Shown piece after piece: positions 1 through 7,461 of a DNA stretch of 7,790 nt (positions are counted from its first letter, which is position 1; every line of letters begins with the position of its first letter). The stretch comes from SAR202 cluster bacterium. GTDB taxonomy: Bacteria; Chloroflexota; Dehalococcoidia; UBA3495. The translations under genes were made by a program, and so were the position numbers. The stretch is taken from contig VFHG01000286.1 of assembly GCA_009392075.1 (NCBI GenBank), positions 1 to 7,790 on the forward strand, written 5' to 3'. Under the pieces are notes generated by a model, which saw nothing but the letters and a program-made list of their open reading frames with translations, did no database searches and was not told where the DNA came from.

Positions 1-1098
1 GGCGAAGAACTGGTGACTTTCCGCGACTTTAGCAGCCGACTCGGCCTGATGGAGGCCCATTGTCCCCACCGAGGCACGTCTCTAGAGTTTGGCCTGGTGT
101 CCGAGAGGGGCATCCGCTGCTGCTATCACGGATGGCTCTTCGATGTTGATGGCGCCATCTTGGAGACGCCCGGAGAACCCGAAGACAGCACTCTGAAGGA
201 CCGGCTCTGCCACGGCGCCTACCCGACCCATGAGTATAACGGCGTCGTATTCGCCTACATGGGACCGCCGGATGAGATGCCGCCCTTCCCAATGATCGAC
301 AGTTACGAACGCGAGGGATGGCGGATGATCCCCGGCAAGAAGTACAACTACCCTTGCAACTGGCTCCAGATACTGGAGAACGCTATGGACCCGGTCCACA
401 CATCGTTCCTCCATACCATTGTCTCCGGGTCACAGTTCACCGACGAGTTCGGTGTGATACCCGAATTGGACTTCATCGAAACCCCGGCCGGCATGATCTA
501 TATCGCCACCCGGCGCATGGGCGACAACGTCTGGGTGCGGATGGTGGAGAACATCATGCCGAACCTGCAGCAGGTGGCGCCCATCTGGGAGACCGGCCAG
601 GATCCCCATGAGTTCGACGGCCCGATGATGAGCCGTTGGATCGTCCCCCAAGACGATACCCACACCATGCTGCTGGAGTTCCGGCACATCAGCGTGACGG
701 ACGAAAGCACACCGGCATGGTGGGCCGACCGAGAGCAGATGCTCCCCGCCCAACTGCCGATCACCGAGAACCTGGAAGACCAGCAACGCCAGCCCTCAGA
801 CTACGAAGCCCAGGTCAGCCAGAGGCCCATAGCCATCCACGGCATGGAGCACCTCGGGGCCACCGACCGTGGCATCACCATGTTCCGCAAGCTGGTCAAG
901 GACGGCATCCAGGCTGTGCAGGAAGGGCGAGACCCTGATGTGCTGTCCCGGGACGAGAAGCCGCAATCGACCTATTGCAACGATACCGTGGTCTACTCAC
1001 CGGCAGTGGGTAGCGCCGAAGAGGACATCAAGAGCATGAGGGAGATCGGCCGGAAACTGGCGGAAGGCTACATCACAAACCCGCCACTAGCAAAATAG
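1..1098 (+). CDS. Rieske non-heme iron ring-hydroxylating oxygenase, alpha subunit (5' end cut by window)
   Basis: This is the catalytic subunit of a Rieske oxygenase, which uses electrons from a reductase to insert oxygen into (or demethylate) an aromatic or related substrate in the cytoplasm. The reading frame is open from base 1. Counting from the first in-frame GTG at 13, the Rieske [2Fe-2S] ligands are C17, H19 (CPHRG) and C36, H39 (CCYHGW). The mononuclear iron motif ENxxDxxHxxxxH has E122, D126, H129 and H134. D263 is my candidate third iron ligand, from its place before the EHLG segment typical of the phthalate dioxygenase/LigX-type group. The WIVPQDDTHT stretch also fits that group. 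The GTG at 13 is unlikely to be the true start, because the Rieske fold normally begins tens of residues before the first cysteine; the start lies outside the window. No ferredoxin or reductase partner is visible. A terminator follows at 1120. The family call is secure; the substrate is unknown. Confidence 0.93.
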   Translation, partial: GEELVTFRDFSSRLGLMEAHCPHRGTSLEFGLVSERGIRCCYHGWLFDVDGAILETPGEPEDSTLKDRLCHGAYPTHEYNGVVFAYMGPPDEMPPFPMIDSYEREGWRMIPGKKYNYPCNWLQILENAMDPVHTSFLHTIVSGSQFTDEFGVIPELDFIETPAGMIYIATRRMGDNVWVRMVENIMPNLQQVAPIWETGQDPHEFDGPMMSRWIVPQDDTHTMLLEFRHISVTDESTPAWWADREQMLPAQLPITENLEDQQRQPSDYEAQVSQRPIAIHGMEHLGATDRGITMFRKLVKDGIQAVQEGRDPDVLSRDEKPQSTYCNDTVVYSPAVGSAEEDIKSMREIGRKLAEGYITNPPLAK

Positions 1099-1119
1099 AC
1101 CTAGACTCAGACCCAGCAT

Positions 1120-1155
1120 AAATTCAGCCCAGGAATCGCTCCTGGGCTGAATTTT
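1120..1155 (+). terminator. Rho-independent terminator after the Rieske oxygenase gene
   Basis: A perfect 15-bp inverted repeat (1120-1134 with 1140-1154) surrounds a 5-nt loop, ATCGC. The stem contains a GC-rich core (CAGCCCAGGA paired with TCCTGGGCTG). The descending arm ends in TTTT and continues GTTAT, so the U-tract is short. It lies 22 bp after the oxygenase stop codon and before the next promoter, as expected for the end of the oxygenase transcript. The short U-tract is the only weak point. Confidence 0.85.
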
Positions 1156-1170
1156 GTTATCTGGTTTAGT

Positions 1171-1199
1171 TTGCCTGGCCTGGGTTCTGGAAGTACAAT
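1171..1199 (+). promoter_or_regulatory. Predicted sigma70-like promoter for the alpha/beta hydrolase and genes downstream
   Basis: The -35 candidate TTGCCT (1171-1176) matches TTGACA at 4 of 6 positions. After exactly 17 bp comes the -10 candidate TACAAT (1194-1199), matching TATAAT at 5 of 6. Transcription would begin near 1206 and give a 5' leader of about 47 nt before the ATG at 1253. The position just past the terminator supports the call. The consensus is that of housekeeping sigma factors; I see no operator palindrome next to it. Confidence 0.55.
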
Positions 1200-1240
1200 C
1201 TCCCAGACTCCTGGTGCGAGTACCGGCAACGAACATCGGT

Positions 1241-1247
1241 GGAAGGA
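1241..1247 (+). promoter_or_regulatory. Ribosome binding site setting the hydrolase start
   Basis: GGAAGGA lies 5 nt before the ATG at 1253. It favours that start over an in-frame TTG at 1154, which falls inside the terminator stem and upstream of the predicted promoter. Confidence 0.65.
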
Positions 1248-1252
1248 CGGGC

Positions 1253-2032
1253 ATGACCAGCGACACATCAACTGTAGTCTCACTGCATGGGGTGGACGTT
1301 CCTGTAGTAAGGCAGGGCTCCGGCCCTCCGGTATTGGTGCTCCACGGCGGAGACGGCCCGTTGGACCGGTTGCCTTTCGGAGAGAGTCTTTCCGGCAGTT
1401 TTGAGTTAATGCATCCTACCCATCCCGGCTTCGGTGGCACGCCCATCCCGGAGCATTTCGACAGCCTGCAAGACCTGATATTCCTGTATCTGGACCTGAT
1501 CGACTCCCTGGATCTCAAAGACGCCATCCTGATGGGGTTCTCCATGGGCGGTTGGTTGGCTGCTGAGCTTGCCGTGATCAGCGCCGGCCGCTTCTCCAAG
1601 CTGGTTTTGGTGGACTCGGTGGGTATCAAGCCGGGCGGCCCCTTTGACCGTGACGTGGCCGACGTATTTGCCCTCCCGGCCGAGGAACTGTTGAATGCCG
1701 CCTGGCATGACCGTTCCCAGGCTCCGGACTTCGCGAAGATGACAGACGACGAACTACAGACGGTGGCGGCCAACAGGGTTGCCCACGGGCTCTATACCTG
1801 GGAGCCATACATGCATAACCCGAAACTCCGCTACCGCTTGCATCGAATCGACATACCCACGCTGCTGGTCTGGGGTGAGAACGACGGCATTGTGACCACC
1901 GACTACGGCGCGGCGCTGCGGGACTTGATACCCACCGCGAGCATGTCTGTGATTTCCCAGGCGGGGCATCACCCGCATATCGAGCAGCCCGGCGAGTTCG
2001 TGGCCCGTTTCATGGAATTCGCTTCAAGCTAG
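1253..2032 (+). CDS. Alpha/beta-fold hydrolase
   Basis: A 259-residue cytoplasmic serine hydrolase of the alpha/beta fold, with no signal peptide. The expected features are in order: HGG oxyanion-hole strand turn at 31-33; the HPGFGGT segment at 57-63; nucleophile elbow GFSMGG with S97; a helical cap at about 130-195; acid D211 in WGENDG; and base H239 in AGHHPHIEQP. A complete Ser-Asp-His triad means it is probably active. Such enzymes cleave esters, lactones or the C-C bond of ring-fission products; sequence alone does not say which. Being near a Rieske oxygenase and a flavin monooxygenase makes a catabolic hydrolase plausible, but the terminator at 1120 separates it from the oxygenase transcript. 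The ATG at 1253 was chosen for its Shine-Dalgarno sequence and because it lies downstream of the promoter. Confidence 0.9.
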   Translation: MTSDTSTVVSLHGVDVPVVRQGSGPPVLVLHGGDGPLDRLPFGESLSGSFELMHPTHPGFGGTPIPEHFDSLQDLIFLYLDLIDSLDLKDAILMGFSMGGWLAAELAVISAGRFSKLVLVDSVGIKPGGPFDRDVADVFALPAEELLNAAWHDRSQAPDFAKMTDDELQTVAANRVAHGLYTWEPYMHNPKLRYRLHRIDIPTLLVWGENDGIVTTDYGAALRDLIPTASMSVISQAGHHPHIEQPGEFVARFMEFASS

Positions 2033-2076
2033 TTGGCCGTTAATAGATCCTGGTTTTTTCAAAATCGTTATGTAGT

Positions 2077-2081
2077 AGGTG
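2077..2081 (+). promoter_or_regulatory. Weak ribosome binding site supporting a TTG start
   Basis: AGGTG ends 6 nt before the TTG at 2088. The alternative GTG start at 2079 overlaps this motif and has no Shine-Dalgarno-like sequence at a useful distance upstream. Confidence 0.4.
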
Positions 2082-2087
2082 CCTGAT

Positions 2088-3320
2088 TTGAGAGCCTGGT
2101 TTTTCACCGAAGACGCCTATCCCGACCTTCCGGACGTCGACTCCTACGAGTCCATCCGGGTGAACCTGCCCAATAAGCATTTCGACCCCAATAGAGGTGC
2201 CGACCTCTACAACATGTATCTGGATATGTGGTGCGCGGCCGACGAGATGGGCCTCAACATCATGAACAATGAGCACCACCAGACGGCCACCTGTATGGTT
2301 CCGGCGGCGCCCATCATGCTGGGCATACTGGCCAGAGAGACCAAGAACGCCCGGCTGCTCATCCTGGGTAATCCAGTAGCCAACCGTAGCCAACCGGTCC
2401 GCGTGGCGGAAGAGATGGCGTTGATCGACGTGCTGTCCAGGGGCCGCCTTGAATGCGGTTTCGTGCGCGGCGTGCCATATGAGATCGCGCCGGCCAATGT
2501 CTTCCCATACCGGGGAACCGAGAAGCTGTGGGAGGCCCACGACTTGATCACCAAAGCCTGGACCACCCACGACGGGCCCTTCAGTTTCGAAGGCCGTTGG
2601 TTCCACGCCCGGCAGATCAACATCTGGCCCCGGCCCTACCAGCAGCCACACCCTCCGGTATGGGTAACCATGGGTAGCGCTGAGTCTGCCGCCCAGGTCG
2701 CGCAAAGGGGGCATATTGGAGCGGTGTTTCTGGCCGGTTATCCCCGGATACGGGGCATCTTCGACGGTTACCGTCAGGGATACCTCGACTCCCACGGGAA
2801 GGGTATGCCCATAGACCGGCTGGCCTACTGCGCATTGATCAGTGTCGGCAAGACCGAGCAAGAGGGGCTGGATGTCGCCGAGAAACTGCTCTGGTACATG
2901 ACTTCAAACAAGGTCCCGCCACAGTACAGCAACCCGCCCGGCTACCACTCGACGGCCATGGCGGCCACCATGATGCGGGGCAACAGTTCCGGCACCGGTC
3001 TGCCGACCGCCACAACCCTGGCGGAGCAGATGGCGCGGGGCAACGTCTTCGCCGGTACGCCGGACCAGGTCTATGACCAGATCAAGAACTTCTATGATTA
3101 CTGCGGTGGATTTGGCAACCTGATGATGATGAGTCAGGCGGGGTTCATGACCTTCGACGAGACGCTGTCGTCAATGAAGCTTTTCAGCGAGGAGGTCTAT
3201 CCTCGCCTGAAGGAACTGACCGCCGGCTACGACGCTGGCCGGATGCAGGAAATAAGGGCCACACTGCCCGACGTTGAGAATATCAATGTCAGCGCTCTGG
3301 CCTCCGAATTTGTGCGTTAG
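2088..3320 (+). CDS. Luciferase-like (LLM class) flavin- or F420-dependent monooxygenase/oxidoreductase
   Basis: About 410 residues forming a bacterial-luciferase-like TIM barrel. Visible family features are NEHHQTA (61-67), the segment RVAEEMALIDVLSRGRLECG leading into GFVRGVPYE (124-132), the WPRPYQQPHPPVWVT segment ending near 194, and the C-terminal AGTPDQVYDQIKNF then GGFGNLMMM (322-348). The family uses reduced FMN, or F420, to oxygenate or reduce organic substrates; the cofactor and substrate here are not determinable. I chose TTG 2088 because it gives an N-terminus of MRAWFFTED, like the short M-R/K-x-W-x-F start I remember for this subfamily, and has AGGTG at 6 nt. GTG 2079 would add three residues. 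It lies 55 bp after the hydrolase and 14 bp before the membrane protein gene, so co-transcription is likely. Length fits the long LLM subfamily. Confidence 0.88.
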   Translation: MRAWFFTEDAYPDLPDVDSYESIRVNLPNKHFDPNRGADLYNMYLDMWCAADEMGLNIMNNEHHQTATCMVPAAPIMLGILARETKNARLLILGNPVANRSQPVRVAEEMALIDVLSRGRLECGFVRGVPYEIAPANVFPYRGTEKLWEAHDLITKAWTTHDGPFSFEGRWFHARQINIWPRPYQQPHPPVWVTMGSAESAAQVAQRGHIGAVFLAGYPRIRGIFDGYRQGYLDSHGKGMPIDRLAYCALISVGKTEQEGLDVAEKLLWYMTSNKVPPQYSNPPGYHSTAMAATMMRGNSSGTGLPTATTLAEQMARGNVFAGTPDQVYDQIKNFYDYCGGFGNLMMMSQAGFMTFDETLSSMKLFSEEVYPRLKELTAGYDAGRMQEIRATLPDVENINVSALASEFVR

Positions 3321-3334
3321 GGTGAGAGCATTTT

Positions 3335-4441
3335 ATGGCCGCTCTTCCTGAATCGCGTATACCAGCCCAGGTCCAAAGACTAGCGCGGTGGGCCAATGAA
3401 CACCGGAGCGGGGCTTTTGCCGCGCTGACGTTTGCTGTCTCGGTTTTTCTGGCCCTGTTTTTCGGGCTATCCAATCTCAGCGAACCCGACCCCAAATTGA
3501 CCTATGAGATCCTGCGCGAGACCGACGTTTTGGATGTTCGGACTCCGGTGGAAGACCTTCAGATCACGTTCCAGAACGAAGATATCCAGGGCGAGAACCT
3601 GAACCTGCGCATCTACGCCATGCGGGTGATCAATAACGGCGAGGTCGATATCCTGCAGACCCAATTCGACCAGGACCAGGCTTGGGGTCTTCAAGTAGAC
3701 GGTGGCCGGGTGATAGAAGCCAGGCCCATCAAGGCCAGCTCCACCTATCTGAACGAAAAACCCAACCCCCAGGTCGTCGGCGAAGACATCGTCCAGTTCG
3801 ACAAAGCAATCGTTGAGAAGGGCCAGTTCTTCGCCTTCAATATGTTGGTGGTGCATGCCAAGGACGTTGAACCCGAGATAATTGCCCTGGGCAAGATCGC
3901 GGGAATCGATGAGATCGTAGTGACTCGGATCCCAGTTGAGGTCGAAGGGCCGGGATTCCTCTCTGACCTATTTGGCGGCGGCTGGGCCGTCCAACTTGTG
4001 CGCGCGATTCTCTTTCTCATTGGGGCGGCTGTGATTCTGGGCTTGTTCGCCGCCGCTGTGTTGCTCTACGCCTTCCTCACGTCCGCCCTGCGCCGCCGCC
4101 GCATCGGGAACTCGGTGGTGATGAAAACCATAACCAGCCAGAAACAGCGTGACCTGGTTTCAGAGGTCTACTTGAACCACGGCATGGCCGGGGTCAGCGA
4201 CCTGCGGGAGAAGCTGGGCAGCTCCGATCGGTTGGAACTGGAGGCCGCAACTCTGGGCACCGTAGTGCTGGCCGGAGAGTCCGAATTCCGCATCCCCCCC
4301 GCCTACTACTCAGCGGCGTCCTTGGAAGAAGCCGAGGCGCTGTCCCGCGATGACGATGACGGTCTGGTTGCGGACACGGAATTCCAGGAACGGTTGGAGC
4401 TTTTCTTGCAAGAACTGAGCGCCAGCAAGCGTCTGTTCTAA
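3335..4441 (+). CDS. Uncharacterised two-pass membrane protein with large extracytoplasmic domain
   Basis: I do not recognise a named family for this 368-residue protein. A basic N-terminus (R8, R15, R18, R24) precedes a hydrophobic helix at about 26-45. A soluble region of about 175 residues (46-220) follows, then a second hydrophobic helix at about 221-250 capped by RRRR (253-256). By the positive-inside rule both ends are cytoplasmic and residues 46-220 face outward. The outer part begins LTYEILRET and contains YAMRVINNGEVDI, a beta-rich pattern I have seen in hypothetical bacterial membrane proteins of similar layout; that link is from memory only. The cytoplasmic tail (257-368) is mixed helix, with an acidic DDDD run at 339-342 and a likely amphipathic helix at 348-366. 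GGTGAG lies 8 nt before the ATG. The 14-bp gap after the monooxygenase suggests co-expression. A sensor, scaffold or transport accessory role is possible but unproven. Confidence 0.8.
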   Translation: MAALPESRIPAQVQRLARWANEHRSGAFAALTFAVSVFLALFFGLSNLSEPDPKLTYEILRETDVLDVRTPVEDLQITFQNEDIQGENLNLRIYAMRVINNGEVDILQTQFDQDQAWGLQVDGGRVIEARPIKASSTYLNEKPNPQVVGEDIVQFDKAIVEKGQFFAFNMLVVHAKDVEPEIIALGKIAGIDEIVVTRIPVEVEGPGFLSDLFGGGWAVQLVRAILFLIGAAVILGLFAAAVLLYAFLTSALRRRRIGNSVVMKTITSQKQRDLVSEVYLNHGMAGVSDLREKLGSSDRLELEAATLGTVVLAGESEFRIPPAYYSAASLEEAEALSRDDDDGLVADTEFQERLELFLQELSASKRLF

Positions 4442-4476
4442 TCGACGCGGAACCGTCTGGCAAGAATCTTATTATT

Positions 4477-4482
4477 GAGGAA
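4477..4482 (+). promoter_or_regulatory. Strong ribosome binding site of the GMC oxidoreductase
   Basis: GAGGAA sits 5 nt before the ATG at 4488, the strongest Shine-Dalgarno match in the window. This suggests efficient translation of the GMC enzyme relative to its neighbours. Confidence 0.6.
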
Positions 4483-4487
4483 CAAAT

Positions 4488-6026
4488 ATGAAATACGACG
4501 TGATCGTTATCGGGGCCGGATCAGCGGGAGGGACCATCGCAACCCGGCTGTCCGAAGACGCCAACCGCTCGGTACTGCTGCTTGAAGCGGGACCGGACTA
4601 CCCGGACTTCGACCGACTTCCCGACGACGTGAAATACGGCTACAGCCCGGCCGCATCCGAGATGGGCGCGCCTCATAACTGGTCGTTCGTCGGCACCGCC
4701 ACTCCGGCCCAACCCAACGAGATCGCCGTGCCCAGGGGAAAGGTGATGGGCGGCACCAGCGCCATCAACGGCCAAGTTTTCTTGCGCGGTGTCCCCGAGG
4801 ATTACGACCGGTGGGCTGAATGGGGTAACGACCAGTGGAGCTACATCAACCTTCTGCCATTTTTTCGGAAGTTGGAGACCGATACCGATATACAAGACGA
4901 TTTCCACGGTTCGGAAGGCCCGGTGCCAGTGCGCCGCCATAAGCCTGAGGACTGGCTGCCTTTGCAGAATGCGTTCAAGACGGCCTGCCTGGAAGGCGGT
5001 TACCCCGAGACCTATGACCACAACAACCCGGACTCCACCGGGTTCGGGCCCTTCCCCATGAACAATCCCAATGGTGTGCGGATGAGCACGGCTCTCTCTT
5101 ACATCAATCCCAACCGACATCGGCTCAATCTCACCATCCGCCCCAACGTTGTCGTCCGGCGCATCCTGATTGAGGGAGGCAGGGCCAATGGGGTAGAGGT
5201 GGAAAGCGGCGGCGAAATTTTCCGCATGGAGGCCGATCAGATTGTACTTTCGGCCGGGGCTATCGCTTCGCCACAGATTTTGATGCTCTCCGGCGTCGGG
5301 CCGGCCAAACATCTTGAGGATATGGGTATCGCCGTCGTGGCGGATCTCCCGGGCGTCGGCAAAAACCTGCGCGACCATCCTCTGGTGCCAGTGCGGGTCA
5401 AGACCAAACCTGATTTCCCCCTGGACCCGGACGCGCCCCGCCTGCAAACGGTGCTCCGCTATACGGCCACTGGTTCCAGCTACCTGAACGATATGCAGAT
5501 CTTCCCTTCATCGTTCGGGACTCCCCTGGGCGGCGACCCGTTGGCCGGGGAAGGCATCCGGTTCACCTGCATGGTTGAGCTGGCTGAAAGCGCGGGCGAG
5601 TTGCTGCTCACTTCCAATGACCCCAACGAACAACCTTTCATAGACTGCCGTTACTTGGAGGCGCCGCGGGACCGGGAGCGTCTTCGGGAGGGCGTGCGGA
5701 TGATCTTAGATATGATGGAGCACGAGTCATTTAATGACATCGTCGATGAGGTAATCTCGCCGGTTGAATCCGACCTGGCCACCGATGACACACTGGACCA
5801 GTGGCTTTTAGAGAACGTCTGGATCGGCCAGCACCTGTCTGGCACCTGCAAGATGGGCCCTGATTCAGACCCCATGGCGGTGGTCGATCAATTCGGCCGT
5901 GTGCGCGGCATCGCCGGACTGCGGGTGGCGGACGCTTCGATCATGCCCGACGTCATCCGCGCCAACACCAACTGCACCACGATTATGATTGGAGAACGAG
6001 TGGCTGACTGGATCGCCAACGAGTAG
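4488..6026 (+). CDS. GMC-family FAD-dependent oxidoreductase (choline dehydrogenase-like)
   Basis: This 512-residue enzyme oxidises an alcohol group using non-covalent or covalent FAD. The N-terminal Rossmann motif is GAGSAG (9-14), with E33 in LLLEAG to hold the ribose. GMC signature 1 lies around [11 protein letters not shown] (84-94) and signature 2 is [15 protein letters not shown] (257-271). The catalytic pair at the C-terminus is H449 ([11 protein letters not shown]) and N493 (ANTNCTT), 44 residues apart as in choline oxidase (H466/N510), so the second residue is Asn rather than the His of glucose oxidase. There is no signal peptide; translation starts directly in the dinucleotide fold. 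Length is normal for the choline dehydrogenase-like branch. The name reflects fold, not substrate: alcohols, sugars, terpenoids or polyethers are all possible. It follows the membrane protein gene by 46 bp and precedes the peptidase by 43 bp. Confidence 0.94.
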   Translation: MKYDVIVIGAGSAGGTIATRLSEDANRSVLLLEAGPDYPDFDRLPDDVKYGYSPAASEMGAPHNWSFVGTATPAQPNEIAVPRGKVMGGTSAINGQVFLRGVPEDYDRWAEWGNDQWSYINLLPFFRKLETDTDIQDDFHGSEGPVPVRRHKPEDWLPLQNAFKTACLEGGYPETYDHNNPDSTGFGPFPMNNPNGVRMSTALSYINPNRHRLNLTIRPNVVVRRILIEGGRANGVEVESGGEIFRMEADQIVLSAGAIASPQILMLSGVGPAKHLEDMGIAVVADLPGVGKNLRDHPLVPVRVKTKPDFPLDPDAPRLQTVLRYTATGSSYLNDMQIFPSSFGTPLGGDPLAGEGIRFTCMVELAESAGELLLTSNDPNEQPFIDCRYLEAPRDRERLREGVRMILDMMEHESFNDIVDEVISPVESDLATDDTLDQWLLENVWIGQHLSGTCKMGPDSDPMAVVDQFGRVRGIAGLRVADASIMPDVIRANTNCTTIMIGERVADWIANE

Positions 6027-6069
6027 ACTGATCGAGACAGAAATCGAGTTCGATATCAGGTGATGAAAG

Positions 6070-7428
6070 ATGGCTAATGACATACCAAATAACGGCGCCG
6101 GAGCGTTAACCCAGGAGGCGGTCAGCGGCTTCCGAGAGACCTTCGACGCCGACCCATCCAAGCGGATGGCGCAGAACGTCGTCACCCAGCACGACGTCAA
6201 CGATATGGCCCTTGATCACTCAATCGTTACCGATTCGCCTCATTCCTTCTCCATCGTGCTGGACGACTGGGGTGTGACCAATCAGGCCCGGTCCGGCCGC
6301 TGCTGGATGTTCGCCGGCTTGAACCTGTGCCGGGTGGACACTCGGAACGTTCTCAACGTTAAGGAGTTTGAATTCAGCCAGAATTACCTGATGTTCTGGG
6401 ACAAGCTGGAACGGGCCAACTTTATATTAGAAGCGATCATCGAGACCGCCGACCGGCCCTCCGACGACCGGACTGTCGACTTCCTGCTGCGGAACCCCTT
6501 ATCCGACGGTGGCCAATGGGACATGTTCACCGCCCTGGTGGCCAAGCACGGGGTCGTCCCCAAGACATCCATGCCGGAGACCGAGAGTTCAGCCAACTCA
6601 GGCCGCATGAACGCCAGCCTCAACTACCAGACCCGCCAGGGCGCCAAGCGGATACGTGACGCTTACGCCAAAGAATCGGGCTTGGACGAACTTCGCGGAA
6701 TCAAAGACCAGACCCTGAAAGTCATCTATGACGTGCTGTGCATCCACTTGGGCACGCCGCCCACAGAGGTCGACTGGCAGTGGAAGGACAAAGACGACAA
6801 ATTCACCCGGTCGGGTAAACTGACCCCGCTGCAGTTCGCCGCCGACTATCTCCAGACCGACATCCATGACTACGTCAGCCTGGTCCACGACCCTCGGGAG
6901 TCCAGCCCTGAGGGCGCGACCTTCACCGTCGAATACCTTGGCAACGTCGTGGACGCCCCGGCCATCAGGTATCTGAATGTCGACATCCAGTTAATGAAGG
7001 ACATCACCCTGAAGATGCTGGAGGACGGCAAGTCGGTCTGGATGGGGTGTGACACCGGCAAACAGATGCACCGGGACTTGGGCTTGTGGGACGCAGAGCT
7101 ATTCGACTACGCCAGCGTCTACGGCGCCGATTTCTCGATGAACAAGGCGGAAAGGTTGGAATACCACCAGACAGCCATGACCCATGCCATGATGTTCACC
7201 GGCGTTGACGTGGTGGATGGAGTGCCGCGCCGCTGGCGGGTGGAGAACAGTTGGGACGACAAAGTGGGGAACAAAGGCTTCTTCATGATGAACGACTCCT
7301 GGTTCGCCGAGTACATGTTCGAGATCGCCGTTCCCAAGGAATACCTGCCGCCGGAACTACAGAAGGCGCTGGAACTTGAGCCCATCGTCCTGCCCGCCTG
7401 GGACCCCATGGGTTCGCTGGCTGGGTAA
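6070..7428 (+). CDS. pepC: Bleomycin hydrolase/aminopeptidase C (papain-like peptidase family C1B)
   Basis: A 452-residue cytoplasmic cysteine aminopeptidase of the PepC/bleomycin hydrolase type, known elsewhere as a hexamer with its active sites inside a central cavity. The catalytic residues are Q72 and C78 (NQARSGRCWMFAG), H372 (MTHAMMFTGVDV) and N393 (WRVENSWD), all at nearly the positions found in yeast and human enzymes. The tail LPAWDPMGSLAG matches the family's conserved C-terminal arm, which sits in the active-site cleft and measures the substrate N-terminus. Here one residue, G452, follows the usual final Ala. AGGTGA (6058-6063) lies 6 nt before the ATG. A nearby ATG at 6063 meets a stop after four codons and is not used. 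It is the last gene of the run; no classical terminator follows. It has no evident metabolic link to the oxidoreductases beside it. Confidence 0.95.
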   Translation: MANDIPNNGAGALTQEAVSGFRETFDADPSKRMAQNVVTQHDVNDMALDHSIVTDSPHSFSIVLDDWGVTNQARSGRCWMFAGLNLCRVDTRNVLNVKEFEFSQNYLMFWDKLERANFILEAIIETADRPSDDRTVDFLLRNPLSDGGQWDMFTALVAKHGVVPKTSMPETESSANSGRMNASLNYQTRQGAKRIRDAYAKESGLDELRGIKDQTLKVIYDVLCIHLGTPPTEVDWQWKDKDDKFTRSGKLTPLQFAADYLQTDIHDYVSLVHDPRESSPEGATFTVEYLGNVVDAPAIRYLNVDIQLMKDITLKMLEDGKSVWMGCDTGKQMHRDLGLWDAELFDYASVYGADFSMNKAERLEYHQTAMTHAMMFTGVDVVDGVPRRWRVENSWDDKVGNKGFFMMNDSWFAEYMFEIAVPKEYLPPELQKALELEPIVLPAWDPMGSLAG

Positions 7429-7461
7429 AGCCGGTTAACGCAGAATGGCTCCGTCTCCACG

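Noticed and set aside
1154..1252. Extended N-terminus of the hydrolase from TTG 1154
   Set aside because: The TTG lies in the terminator stem and upstream of the predicted promoter; the added residues resemble no alpha/beta hydrolase sequence, and ATG 1253 has a good ribosome site.
2040..2861. 273-codon minus-strand open frame over the LLM monooxygenase
   Set aside because: It overlaps a well-supported gene and its translation has no family features.
4470..4475. TATTAT as a -10 box ahead of the GMC gene
   Set aside because: No acceptable -35 sequence lies about 17 bp upstream, and it is only 12 nt before the start codon.
4521..5447. Long open frame on the minus strand (308 codons) inside the GMC gene
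   Set aside because: It lies entirely within a GMC gene with full family motifs; its translation shows no recognisable domain and is explained by GC-rich codon bias in the opposite strand.
6027..6069. Small repeats (ATCGAG twice; ATCGAGTTCGAT palindrome) between the GMC and peptidase genes
   Set aside because: They are too short to distinguish from chance and show no terminator features.
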